Shown here piece after piece: positions 24,529-36,037 of a stretch of 64,000 bases of DNA. The DNA is from Amylostereum areolatum (taxonomy: Eukaryota; Basidiomycota; Agaricomycetes; Russulales; Stereaceae). Positions within the stretch are counted from its first letter, which is position 1. Each line of letters opens with the position of its first letter. Where the stretch lies: the NCBI GenBank assembly GCA_012932865.1, contig SAXG01000035.1, positions 310,001 to 374,000 on the forward strand, read 5' to 3'. The position numbers were made by a program, and so were the translations under genes. The notes under the pieces were generated by a model, which worked only from the letters and a program-made list of their open reading frames with translations, made no database searches and was not told where the DNA came from.

Positions 24529-24705
24529 CCAGACCGCAGGTGTACTTTCCATATACACTGTTGTTCTGTTCGTCGCCACCCTTTTTGCTCGAAAATATAA
24601 GCATACATAGGTTGCAGAAGTATCCACAAAAAAGCCTACTGATACAAACGATATATGCGCGAACAAAATGTATGCAGCCATCCAACCAAACGGTCCAACT
24701 ACCAC

Positions 24706-27700
24706 TCACCGCTCATCCGCTATGCTCGTCCTTGCACCCCCCACCGTCGGCGGCGCCGATTGAGGCATCTCGGGAAGCGGCCTCTGCAAGCGTCCCCGGT
24801 CGCTCTCAGACACGTCCTCGCTATCAAAGAACTTGGCGAGCAGCTTCGTGAATGGACGCGAAAACTTCTTCCAGCAGATGAGGCAGGGATGGCGCGGGTC
24901 GAAGTTGGCGTAGCCCGTGTTGTGACCTGCGTCCGACGAGATGTCAGTGTTTAGTAGAAGGTGACGAAAGAGGAAAGCGTACAGATGGGACAGGCGACGC
25001 CCTCGGGGTAGATGAGAGTTTGGCCGTCGCGCAGGAACGGTCGGCCTTCGACGGGGACTGCAGCGGGGAATGGGCAACTCGCACCCTCCTCGATCGACCC
25101 ATGCTCGTGCTCGTGTCCATTCCCATTCCCATTTCCGCTCCCGCCCGCCTCGCCGCTCCCATTCGCACTGATCCCACTCCGCGTCGAGCTCGCCACGCTC
25201 GTCCTCCTCGACGCCGTCTCGCCCGCACTCCGACCCCCGTTCGTCTCTGCTTCTGCTTCCGCCCTCCTCACCGCGTTCTCGTTCACGGCGCTCACGTTCG
25301 ACGTGCTCGCGGACGCGTTCGTCACGATCCGCCTCAACAACCCGCCCCTCGTCGGTCCCGTTTCTCCACCCGCCACAGACGCCGGCCTCTCAACCCACGG
25401 CGGCACCGCCTGGTCCGTTTGAACGCCTTCCCTTATATCCACCATCGACGCTAGCCTCTCCCTCTCTCTCTCGCCCCCGCTCGCGTTCCTCCCAAACACC
25501 GCTCGCAAATGGTTCCTGAGCCCCGACCCCTCCTTCTTCACCTTCGGCTTCTTCATCTTCGGTCGTGGCGGCAAAGAGTCGTACGACGGTGGCGGGCGGA
25601 CCTGCTGGTACGCGCGCCGGGGCCCGCGGTCGACGGTGCGCTCGCCGATTTGACGATTGGGGTAGAGCATGTAGGCGGGGAGGATGTCGTCGTCGGTGAT
25701 TTGGTAGTCGGAGTCGAGGAGAAGAAGGGCGCGATCGAGGGGGGAGAGGTCGCGGAGGGTGGAGGATGTGATGTTTGGGTTGGGTGTAGTGGTGGTGGAT
25801 GGAGCAGGAGCAGAGGGGAGAAGGGCGGGTGAGCGAGGTGGGGAACCTGGAGGAGGTGCGGCGTAATCTTGAACGGGAGCAGTGGCGATTTGGGGTGCGG
25901 TGGAAGGTTCAGAGGCAGCGGCCGTCGTTGAAGGTGGGATGGGTGCGCTTGGGGAGGTCCAGCCGTCTTCGGTGCTGTCGCTTTCCGTGGATGTATGCGT
26001 CGAGGGCGTCGAGGCACGTGACACAATAACCATGTCTTCGTCCTCCGCCTGCAGTGGGGAAGGTTCTATGGCGGGAGCTGCCTGGACAGCGCCTGCATAG
26101 CCAGCTTCGGAAAAAGGTGATGCCAAAGCCTCTGATGCTTCAGAAACATTAGCATCGTCGGCCAGCTCGAGCGAGAACGACGCGTCCTCGACAGGAGAAG
26201 ACGATAAGCCTCGGGCAACGAGGGCGTGCGGTTCCGGGGCTGGTGCTGCGTTGATATCAAGAGCTGAAATAGAAGCGCCGTCGCCGTCGGAATATGGGGA
26301 GGTAAGGGGTGTCAGATTGGGAGAGGCGAGGCCGCCGTCTTCGTCTACACCTTCGGGACCCTCGTCCTCAACGACTACACGGAGAGCGTCAACCCGGACC
26401 CTTCCTTCTTCTGCTACGAGGACTTGAGGTTTCTGGGTGATGATCGGCGAAGCATCCACTGGAGAAGGCTCTCCCGCCGAAGACGACGAAGACGAGGACG
26501 CGTGCCATCCTGGACTCGTTGGCGCCTCCACAACGCTCGCAGACAAGCTCTTCTGCCCACCCTCTCCATCTTCTCCATCCTCCTCCTCTGATTCATCATC
26601 CTCGTCCCGCGGTTTTGATCGATACTCCGATAGCTGGCGTGGCCTAACGGGGACGGAACCCGGAAGCTCTTGGTGCACCGACGCAGGCGTCCCCGGCGCG
26701 AAGTCCGAAAACTTATCGTCCTCATCGTCCTCCTTTTCGTCGGCAGATTCTAGGAGGCGCTCCCCGCCCGCGCCGTCGTCGGAGGCGTAGTCGCGTAGGC
26801 TGCGGCACGACGAGCAGTCCGAATGCGCGGAGGCGGGTGTATCGGGTACTGTGGCGTACGGCGGGGAGAGCACCGGGGGGTCGACCTCCGCCTCGTCGTG
26901 GAGGATTAGCGACGGTTTTTCGGGCGTGTTTTTCGCAGCGATCGGCATTTTCAAATCCTTGGGGAACGTGGAGGACGCCCGGTGCGCGTCGAACGTCGGA
27001 TCGATGTGCGTCTCGTGGTCAAGTGGCATGTCTTGGGTGGAGCTCGAGTCCAAGCCAAGCGCTTCGAACAGCGATCCGCCAAGGGAGACTTCGGGTAGGA
27101 GGACCTCTTTGAAAGGCTGGATGGCTGGGCTGAGCGACGGGGGCGTTGATGGCCGATTGAAGCCGCGCGCAGGAGCGGGTGAGACGGGGGTATTGTTTGT
27201 CTTGGAGGGTGGACGGCGGGCTTGGTAGACGTCCGGGAGGGGCGTCTCGGGAATGGGCCCAAGCTCGGGACTGGACGAGCGCGACGGAACGAAAGTGACG
27301 TTACGGAACCCGCGACCGACAGGTGCTGACGCGGGAGGTCGATGGACACTGGAGAGGTCGTCGTCGTCGTCAGACGTAGGGATAAAGGAGAGCTGGGAGG
27401 GTCGGATGGGTTCGCTGGGGGGTCTTTGAGCGCGGTGTTTCGGTGCAGTGCTGGGCACTGCGACCTGGATGTCATGGTCGTTGTGAAAGTGATGAGAGTC
27501 TTCGATTGAGGATGACATAGCCGTGCACGGGACGGGCGTCGACGCTTCGTAATCCGTAGGGAGCTGCGTGTCGGCCTGGTAGAGTTGTGGGGAGAGACGC
27601 TCGTCGAAGCTGTGCAGAATGGGATCTGAAGGTGGGAATGGCGTGCTGGGGGTTGGGTCTGCGTCGTCGAGTAGGGATTCGGAAGACGTCTGGGTGAAGA

Positions 27701-27845
27701 AGTGGTTGAATGTGAGCGCGAGTGTGCTCTCGCGGGATGGGGTCGGTGGAGGTGGAGGACGCGTCGAGGACGGACGAGGACCGCGAGGACCAGAGATGGA
27801 CGTTCGGGAAGAGATTTGCCTGGTTGCGACCGTGACGCTGGACAT
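24706..27845 (-). CDS. Large disordered protein with C-terminal Cys4 motif
   Basis: The start is ATG at 27845 (M-S-S-V-T-V-A-T-R). One long exon encodes about 955 residues rich in Ser, Pro, Thr and acidic runs (D-D-D-D-D, E-S-E-E-E-D-G-E), which is typical of disordered regulatory proteins. A P-P-P-S-Y-D motif near residue 760 could bind WW domains and is followed by a basic K-M-K-K-P-K-V-K-K. An intron (24927-24982) splits the C-terminal motif C-P-I-C-H-N-T-G-Y, then D-P-R-H-P-C-L-I-C-W. This is a Cys2-x13-Cys2 arrangement that probably binds zinc. I have seen this Cys4/Trp ending in other uncharacterised basidiomycete proteins, but no function can be assigned. The gene is compositionally distinct from its MYND neighbours. 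Confidence 0.75.
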
Positions 27846-28761
27846 GTTACGAACTCTGGCGTGGGAGGATCAGAAATGATGCGCTGTCGCAATGCGGAAA
27901 TAGACGCACCTTGTTGTCGTCGTCGAGGGCGAGGTGGTGAAGCCTTCAGTACGTTGCAATCGACGTATGTGGTTCCAGGGGAGGAAGGACAGAAGAGTGA
28001 ATGGAATGAAAAAAGGGAAGGTGGCGGCCTCGTTGCTTATTTCATTGCAATTGTGAGATCAGTTGAGCACAGCCTGGGTTTGGGCATCAGAACTCAAAGC
28101 ATGATGCCGGCGTACCCGGGCGTTTAGATGGACGACTCACCATTTTCTCCTCCACCATTTCTCTCTCTCATATTCCATTTCCAAAATCGACCCTCATCCA
28201 GCCCTCCTCCCAGAATCGTATCGATTCCTCCGCTTCGACAGTTCGGAGCCTATCACCCAGCCTGAGACACGCTGCAACGCTGACAAGAGCGTAGAAACAG
28301 TCACGGGATTGCTTGCTGATGACCGTACAGCACAGGTACAGCATCACCAAAGCGAGGAGGAGATGTCAGACCCGATGCGAGCAGGATAGGAAACAAATAC
28401 CGGGCGTACCAACGTCATCACCCAACTCGGTGAGCAGATCACTTGGCGGCCGTGTTCTGTGAAGTTTGAAAAATATGTCTCGATGGCGGTTTGAGGAGGT
28501 GCGCATCATATGGGATGGGGAGTGCGAGGTCGCGAAAGGACTGAAAGCAGGAAATTGAAGGCGGGCGAGAGCGGAGACCGCGGAGGGTTTGGCGAAGGAT
28601 TGGTTCAGAAAAAGTGGAGGCGGATCCGACATAACGATCACGTGATATGTCTACTTACTCAGTTTGACTCACGCGTACGACTGCACATTTTGGGGAACGG
28701 ATGCGATCAAGGCAATATTGGAGCAAACCAACACACGTTTTTGCTAGCTTGCCGAGTGAGC
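27846..28761. other. Intergenic interval
   Basis: About 900 bp between the disordered-protein gene and the 3' remnant of the split MYND gene. Short frames only; no RNA gene or repeat was recognised. The left part must hold the promoter of the gene starting at 27845. Confidence 0.4.
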
Positions 28762-29184
28762 TTAGTTCTTCAGTCGTTTGCACCTCTTCTTGTGCCCACC
28801 CTCCTTCCAGTCCCTACCGAGTGCCAACTCACGGATCAGCCAACTTGTGCAATGCAAGAAGACAGAAACGCACCTTAGCTGGCACACTTTGTCGCAGTAC
28901 CTCGTCTCTTTACACCCTGCGCACGTCCTGAGTGCACCCGCCGGCTTCATCACGTTGAACTCGCACGCCGCCCATGCACACCGCGCCATCGCGTTCTTCA
29001 ACCATGCCCTCATCTTCTCCTCATCCCAATCACTCCGGTCCTCCAGTCCCGCCTCCTTCCCGAACTCCATCCACTTCTCCACCAAGTACACCCGGCTTTC
29101 CTCGTGGGCCGGCGCGACGGATAACGTGCGGAGCGTTTGCAGTGTCGGAAACCACACCTGGCGCGCGTCGGTGCGCAGGATGTA
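28762..29184 (-). pseudogene. 3' part of transposon-split MYND gene (gene G/H)
   Basis: This piece begins abruptly at the left edge of the Plavaka element with Y-I-L-R-T-D-A-R-Q-V-W-F-P-T-L. That is the point where paralogues have, for example, L-A-L-Q-R-D-L-L-P-E-W-Y-H-T-L. It continues through a helical segment to the finger: C-A-W-A-A-C, C-A-G-C, Y-C-D-K-V-C-Q. After an intron it reads D-W-K-E-G-G-H-K-K-R-C, with TAA at 28762-28764. No N-terminal exon lies upstream on this strand inside the element. The missing 5' part is found in the same orientation on the far side of the element (36032-37560). An M-Y-I at 29187 is fortuitous, partly transposon-encoded. Confidence 0.75.
29179..29184. repeat. 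Left copy of GATGTA target-site duplication
   Basis: GATGTA (TACATC on the gene strand) lies at the edge of the MYND 3' remnant and is repeated at 36032-36037. The two gene halves align with paralogues in frame when joined through one copy. Confidence 0.65.
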
Positions 29185-29692
29185 CATCTGTAAAAACCTC
29201 TCGTGCGAATTGGATCTTTTTGGAGGATATTGGACCTAAACGGTGAGTTAGAGGATTTGACGCGTTTAGGAAGGTCCTCTTACTACTGGATCTAATTTGG
29301 CGGCTAATGGTTTCTCAAGACGGTACAATCTTGGTCCAGCCGCATACCAACAGTTATCTCAAACTGATCTCAACAGCATCCAAGCATTTTCTCAACATAG
29401 GTTTGGTTCATTTTTAGATACTGTTGTCCTGCCTTTGTCACGGCTTTTACAGCTTGCTCAGACACCATTAGAGAAACCGGGTATCCATTTTTCATACATT
29501 AGCACGAGGCACGGATTGTAAAGTAAGTGTTAATGCCAAATGAGCGGAAGGGGGGGGATGAAGCTACGGATGCGAGGGGAAATAGAGCGGGGGTGTGCGG
29601 AGCATGAGCGAGAACCGTTGTACACGAACACATATTACGAGAGTCGACTAAAGCGGAAGTAAACGTAAACATAGCGGGAGGGGGACACACAT

Positions 29693-32258
29693 CTACTCAT
29701 CATTATAGTCAATCAAGGCAGCAGGAACACCGGGGGCGGGCAGCACCGACGAAGGGCCCGTTCTGGACAGACAAATGAGTGGAATGGATTGAAAGGACAG
29801 GGAAACAACTTACGAGGCCGCCGTGTACAAACCGGACATGAAGCTGTGGTAGAACGGGGGGCGAGTGTTCTCCATCTCGTTCAAAGTGGCAATATGGCCG
29901 CCGTACACATCCAGGTATGTCCCCGCCGAGAAATCAGACTTGACATGATGCCCGGATCGACGCTCGTGCAAAGATGCGTAAACCTACACAAAGATAAGCA
30001 AAGGTTCATCATATTGGGATCAAACCGAGTTGCTCACCGCCGTGAATGCCAGTGCAACCATTGCCTTTGGGAGCTCGAGGCGGCGCTGGTTAGTTACCGA
30101 GTCGATCGTAAACGGGAACCTATCGCGGAAGCTGTCCGGAATTCCCTTGGCGAAAACGGTCTGGTGAAGAATTGCGATCCCGATTGGGTGACGGTAAGGT
30201 TGACCACGGCACACAGCCCCAGTCAACCCATCCTACAGGATGATATAGGTCAGTAGAAAACCACAGAGAAGTAACCGGCGGAAAACGCACAGGAGAGTTG
30301 CGACGGAATATGTAGTTATAATCCCGGACAGCAAAAGCTACCGCGGTTTGACTGTGCTCCCCTTCAGGAAGCAGGTTGTACATTCCAACAACATGATTGT
30401 CGCTGGATTCCTTGAACCTCAAGCGAAAGATACCAATACGAGCGATGGGCTAGTACAAAATGGTCTGAGAACCGTGCTGCCAGGAAAAAACCGAACCGAC
30501 TTACCAAGGGAATGAGACGGTTGATGTACCCAGGTTCCTGGAGCAAACGACGGTGCATGTCGATACAGACATTGCGGAGAGACGCCGCCCGGATCAGTGC
30601 ATTGCGCGAGAACGTCTCACTGAGCGTCGCGTCGGGAAACCCATGGACTAGAAGGATCTCATATATAATTTGAATGAAAGCATCACGGATTCCAAGTTGA
30701 ACGATGTGCGATTGCACTCGAAGAGACATCCGCTGGTGCGGGCCTCCAAGAACCAAGTTCGTATTCTCCGGAAACTCGCCTCCGACGGCTCCTGCTATTG
30801 CTGGTGGAAGGTTGATCACGCCGGCCGCTAGAGGACCTTCAGCATCAGAGACAAAACGGTCGCCTATGAGACCTAAAATCCGCCAAAGGTATCTCTGGCG
30901 GACATTACCTCCAGTGGTATCTTCGTTGATTTGAACTTGCTCTCCGGGGGCAGCATCGACAGATGCGACAGGAAGACCAGCGGAAGGAGCCGTGGCAAGA
31001 GGAGCCGTGGCAGGAGGAGCCGTGGCAGCGGTGGCAGCGGTGGCGGCGGCGGCGGCGGGTGGAGCGGCGGCGGCGGCGGCGGGTGCAGCCGATGTGGGGA
31101 CAAAATCCGAGGAAGGGGCAGCAGGGAGAGGAGCCGAGACAATGGCAGGGACGGCGGGCAGAGCCTGAGCGGCAGCGGAATGAGCGGCGGCGGGGACATG
31201 AACAGGGATGGCTGGAGGAAGAGGAGCCAAGACCGGGGCGACAGGAGGGACAGCGAACGGAGCAGAGGGACCTGTGTTAGAAGTTGACGGCCCTGCGATG
31301 GCTTGAGAGGTATCGAGGCGGGGATCAATGGGAACCGACGATTGGCTTGAAGACGCGGCCGAGTTTGCATTGGAGAGCCAGGTAGGACGCTATGGTAAGT
31401 AGCCGTTAGCACACTGCACTTGAGGTAGTTAAGAGTAACATACCTCAAGATTCACCTGACGCTGGAATTGCGTTGGGTTCATCTTTGCCAGTTCACGCAA
31501 CTCCTCCCCGTCGTCATCTTCAATTTGGTCGAAATCATCTTCAGAGAGCGGCGAGAGGCCGTTATCGTCATCATCGTCGTTTTCGTCCTACAAACAAGTC
31601 CATGAATCAGCAACTCGGAACCCAATACGAAGTACATACCTCAATCATGGCAACACCTGTGTGACCCGAGGTAACCGCCTTCGCCTTGCCTTTTGTGCCG
31701 TCCACGTAGAGCTTCAGGGCAATGGGCGGAAGCTCGTCCTCTTGAAGAACAAGCTGAGGAGCGCGCGCTAAAGAAAGTGGAACGACGATGTCAGCCCGTG
31801 GGAACGCATGCCATTGAACGCGAACGAACTCACTCTTCCGAGTTTTCGACTTCTTCGACACTGGGCCATTGGCCTGAACACCTTTCCCCCCCTTTCTTTT
31901 CTTGCCCGAAGCTAAACGAGGGAAGTGTGAGAGTTGGAAGACACAAAACAAAGCCAGAAATACAACGTACCGGCAGTACCAGGCTCGGACTCCGCAATAT
32001 CTATTTCAGCCACGGCCCACAGAGCCAGTGGACAAAAAACTGGTAAGTTGTCAGTTACTTGACGGGAAAAGCTATTGACATACCATCTACAGGATCTTGC
32101 TCTCGCTGTAATTGTGCTGCAGCGGCAGCCTTCGACGCCTTGGTGCGAGTGCGAGTAGCAGCAGCCTTCTGCGCTGGCGAGAGCGCCGCGCTGGCAGTCC
32201 CAGAGGCTGACGAAGTATTGCGCCGCGACGTTCGCAACGTTCGCGATTGGTAGCTCAT
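29693..32258 (-). CDS. Accessory gene of the Plavaka element, DUF6532-like
   Basis: The start is ATG at 32258 (M-S-Y-Q-S-R-T-L-R-T-S-R-R). The N-terminal part is basic and low-complexity, with K-K-R-K-G-G-K-G and S-K-K-S-K-T-R-K suggesting nuclear entry. An acidic stretch follows (D-E-N-D-D-D-D-N). Then comes a long Ala/Pro-rich linker (31.0-31.35 kb). The folded C-terminal part starts at R-Q-R-Y-L-W-R-I-L-G and includes I-R-D-A-F-I-Q-I-I-Y-E and E-G-E-H-S-Q-T-A-V-A-F. It ends with L-P-K-A-M-V-A-L-A-F-T-A-V and Y-H-S-F-M-S-G-L-Y. This resembles DUF6532, a domain common in Agaricomycetes, but only loosely by eye. At least six short introns are present, and the last exon ends in D-Y-N-D-E and TAG at 29693-29695. 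It is divergent from the transposase with about 315 bp between starts. It may be a second transposition protein or cargo. Confidence 0.6.
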
Positions 32259-32573
32259 GCCGTTGACGGTGGGGAACGGAAAAGAAAAAGAGGGGAGAAG
32301 GAAAGAGGGAAGACGAAGAGGAGCGAGGATGCCTGTCAACACGGCGAGGTTAGTGTTCGATTATAAGAAGTCCTGCACTGTTTGCTGACATGACCGTAGG
32401 TTTCGTAATAGTGCGGACTCGGAGCGCGAGCGTTCTCACGTCTGGTGGTGTCTTGGTGAGTTTTAGACGGACTTGGTGAATTTAGGCGGCTGACTTCCTC
32501 CGCGCATAGTGAAATTGGATATAGCGCACCTTCCCTCCTCCACATCACAGCCTCCAACGCACGCTGTATCCTC
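32259..32573. promoter_or_regulatory. Bidirectional promoter region inside the Plavaka element
   Basis: The 315 bp between the divergent accessory gene and transposase starts must carry both promoters. No specific box was recognised. Confidence 0.35.
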
Positions 32574-35500
32574 ATGGCGTATCAGCTGCCCACGGCCAAG
32601 GCTTCTGTAGTGTGCAACGGATGCAACAAAAGCTTCTCGCCGCGTGGGCGTACGAACCACTGGAGACAAACTGCGCGGGAAGAATGCAAAGCTGCTCACA
32701 CGGCGTACCAGGCTCTTCAAGAAAGCCTGTTCCCCGGTCTCGTAGCACCGCCGAATCATCAAGTTGCGGAGGGCATGTCAGCAGAGAACACCAGCGTCGG
32801 CGCAGACTACTTTTCGGAAAGTTACACACCTGCTGAACTCGGACTCGACGATCCAGCTGGCACCACTCCCGACGATCCTCGTGCAACTCCTATGGACATT
32901 GACAATGTTTTTCCGGCTCCTATGTCGGTCTCTGACAGGGATCAAGCAACCACGGAAGAAGATGAAGCGGATGAAGAGGAGGATGTGCGCAACTTTGAGG
33001 AGCTCGGACGCATCTTGGAGCCCGTAATCAACCCGAATGCACCCCAATCGGCGCCAGGAGAACTGCCTGCAGACGAACTAGTGGCTCCGCAAGATACTTC
33101 TGGCCGCCTCTTTACACCCGAAGAACGACAACGTGTTGAAGGAAAGCTCTGGGTGCACCCGACGATCGTGCCGTTCCCGAGCGAGAGCGCTGGCACACCT
33201 CTCACTTCAGAGGCATCCGCGTCGCAGTACGACACACTGCGTTCGCATTTGGAATCCGGGAACACGGGAAACATCTGGGCACCGTTCAAGTCGAAACTCG
33301 ACTGGTCCATGGCTTACTGGGCAAAAACACGTGGGCCAACATCAACCGCGGTGTCTGAGCTCCTCCAGATGGACGAGGTATGCATTCAATTGATCACGCG
33401 TCAAGTTCAATGCTCATTTCCCTCTTTTACTTAGCTTGCCGAGAAACTCGACCTCTCGTTCCGCTCGTCGGCTCAGCTCAACAAGATCATCGACGAACAA
33501 CTGCCTGGTCGGCCGAAGTTCATGATGGAGGAGATCCAGGTCGGCGGCGAGAACTTTGAGGTGTACTTTCGCGATATTGTTCCTTGCATCCGCGCGCTGT
33601 ACAGCGACCCTGAATTTGCACAACACCTGATCACGGTCCCGGAGCGCCACTACCAAGATGCCGACATGACGATTCGGATGTACGATGAGATGAACACGGG
33701 CACTTGGTGGTGGAACGTGCAGGTGCTTGGCATCATCTTCTACGGTTCCCTCCTCCGACCTAACATGAATTTTCTCTTCCGCAGACAAGCATCGAGGCAA
33801 AACTCCCTGGCGCAACAATCATCCCCCTCATCATATCATCGGACAAGACGCAGCTCACGCTCTTTCGCGGGAAGACAGCATACCCGGTCTACATGACAAT
33901 CGGAAACATCCCGAAGGACATCCGTCGCAAGCCCTCCCGTCGAGCGCAAGTCCTCATTGGCTACCTACCCACAGCAAAGCTGGACCACATCTCCAACAAG
34001 GCTGCCCGACGCCGTGCAACCGGCAACGTTTTCCATGAGTGCATGCGTCGGATTCTCGCACCCATCAAGGACATCGGAGAAACCGGAATCGCCATGGTCA
34101 GCGGTGATGGTGTTTGGCGTCGCTGTCATCCCATCTATGCTATATTCGTTGGGGATTATCCGGAGCAGGTTCTTGTGACGGCGACACTCTATGGTGACTG
34201 TCCAAGATGTCCGATTCCGCACGCTCTTCTCGGAGAGTACGATGATGACACGGACCTCGATTTCCGTGATGCGGACGATGCATTGGACGTCTTTGAACTG
34301 GCCGATGGTGATCCCACAACCTACCACGCTGCATGTCGTGAGGCGCGCCTCCGCCCTATCTTCCATCCGTTCTGGGAAGATTTGCCCTATGTAAACATCT
34401 TTGCCTCATGCACACCCGATATCCTCCACCAGATGTATCAAGGAGTCATCAAGCATGTCATTGCATGGATTTCGGACCCGCAAGCATTCGGGCCTGATGA
34501 AATTGATGCCCGTTGTCGTCGGATGCCACCAAACCACCATGCTCGCCTCTTCACACATGGGATCAGCTCGCTTGTCCGAGTGTCGGGTACAGAGCACAAG
34601 CACATCGCGCGCATTCTCCTCGGTCTGATTGCAGATCTTCCTCTCCCAGATGGCCGCAGTCCTGCCCGCCTCATCCGCGCTGTTCGAGGAATTCTCGACT
34701 TCCTCTACCTTGCCCAATATCCATCCCATACAGATGAAACCCTTGCGCAGATGGACGATGCTCTTCGACGCTTCCACGGCAATAAATCGATCTTCATCGA
34801 TCTCGGAATCCGGCTGGATTTCAACCTTCCGAAAGTTCATGGTGCACGGCACTACTCGCCAAGCATCGTGCTCTTCGGTACAACAGATAATGGCAACACG
34901 GAGCAATCGGAACGCCTGCACATCGACTTTGCGAAAGACGCGTACAGGGCTACCAACCGAAAAGATGAATATCCACAAATGACGGCATGGCTCGAACGTC
35001 GCGAGAAGGTCAACGCGCATGCGGCGTTCATTCAGTGGCGCTCTTCGGGGCACCCTCCTATCACTTCGGAACGGACGCCAGAGGTGCACCTTCACATGCA
35101 CACCCAGATGACGAAACATCCAACACTCCCCGCCGTCTCGTTCGATCGACTCCATGAACTGTACGGCGCCGTTGACTTTTCCGATGCACTTGCAGCATTC
35201 ATTGTCAAGTGTAACTACCCAGATCTCGGTCCTGGGCCCGCGCGTCACGAAGCTGATAATACACTCATCCCGACCAGACCTATCGCCGTGTATCACAAGA
35301 TTAAGCTCTGGAATCACGACGCTCTGCAACGCGAGGACGGAAAAGACGAGCAAGATGCTGTCCATGTTCGCCCTCAGCGGCGGGACACCCGTGGACGTAT
35401 CGTTCCCGGTCGGTTTGACACCGTGTTGGTTAAATCGGGAGCTGGAGGTGCTCGCGGCGTAGCAGGTGAGCTTTGCTGCTCGTCTGAGATTTCACCGCTG

Positions 35501-35875
35501 ACCGGTCATGACCAAGGCTACCGCGTCGCACAAGTGCGCGTGGTCTTCCGACTATCTGCCAAGACGGCCGACACCGTCTACCTACCCACACGTCCGACAC
35601 CCCCACAACACCTTGCCTACATCGAGTGGTTCACGCCGTTCGCAAAGGAACCAGAAGATGACACACAGATGTACCGCGTGTCTCGTTCCGTGCACAATGG
35701 GCGACGCGATGCCGAAATCATCCCTATCGAAGACATCCAACGGAGTGTCCAGCTCTTCCCGCGTTTCGGTGCGACCGCTCCCCGTCATTGGACGAGCTAT
35801 AATGTCCTTGAGGAGTGTACAAAATTCCGTGTCAGCTCATTCCTCGATCACCATACATACAGGACCGTATTTTAG
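32574..35875 (+). CDS. Plavaka-family transposase
   Basis: ATG at 32574. Three introns are clear: 33378-33434, 33723-33784 and an in-frame one at 35466-35516, giving about 1043 residues, a usual size for the family. Near the N-terminus Cys14, Cys17, His29 and Cys38 form a zinc-finger-like DNA-binding motif. An acidic linker follows. The core has S-S-D-K-T-Q-L-T-L-F-R-G-K, I-G-N-I-P-K-D-I-R-R-K-P-S-R-R-A-Q and the RNase-H-like acidic motif S-G-D-G-V-W-R-R-C-H-P-I. Downstream come C-P-R-C, D-I-L-H-Q-M-Y-Q-G-V-I-K-H, and E-Q-S-E-R-L-H-I-D-F-A-K with Y-R-A-T-N-R-K-D-E. These are hallmark Plavaka signatures. The reading frame is open throughout. It would act on the element ends in the nucleus. Confidence 0.9.
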
Positions 35876-36031
35876 CCCGAGAATCCGTACAATGACAATG
35901 TGTGTAACCTCTAAAAACCTCGGACTTGACTTAGACACCTTTTGACGCACTAGACCGCCTTAGAGGGCACCATCTAAACGGCACGCTAATTAGAGGACCT
36001 TGGCGCGGCATTTGCGGGAGAGGCTTTCCCT

Positions 36032-36037
36032 GATGTA
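36032..36037. repeat. Right copy of GATGTA target-site duplication
   Basis: Identical hexamer to 29179-29184, at the junction where the MYND 5' half stops aligning with its paralogues. Confidence 0.65.

Larger units (their letters stand above)
29185..36031. mobile_element. Plavaka-type DNA transposon inserted in a MYND gene
   Basis: A 6847-bp element is bounded by GATGTA on both sides. It carries a Plavaka-family transposase (32574-35875, plus) and a divergent accessory gene (29693-32258, minus). The termini are only weakly inverted. The left end reads CTGTAAAAACCTCTCGTGC and the right end, on the other strand, reads CAGGGAAAGCCTCTCCCGC. These share C-x-G, AAA and CCTCTC at matching spacing. 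Short CCTCTAA-like motifs recur near both ends (29203, 29235, 29274; 35906, 35960, 35992), as expected for subterminal transposase-binding sites in CACTA-related elements. Neither gene shows an obvious lesion, so the insertion is probably recent. The exact ends are inferred from the interrupted gene and not from a known terminal sequence. Confidence 0.8.

Noticed and set aside
26951..27892. 313-codon minus-strand frame overlapping the large disordered-protein gene
   Set aside because: It is a second frame of the same Ser/Pro-rich exon and would compete with a 955-codon frame that has a clean C-terminal motif.
30873..31448. Pro/Leu-rich minus-strand frame within the Plavaka accessory gene
   Set aside because: Alternate frame of the Ala/Pro linker; the chosen frame continues into the folded domain and splices onward.
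32574..35875. KDZ or retroelement identity for the transposase
   Set aside because: The motifs (I-G-N-I-P-K-D-I-R-R-K, S-G-D-G-V-W-R-R-C-H-P-I, Y-R-A-T-N-R-K-D-E) match Plavaka, and no reverse transcriptase, integrase or LTR is present.
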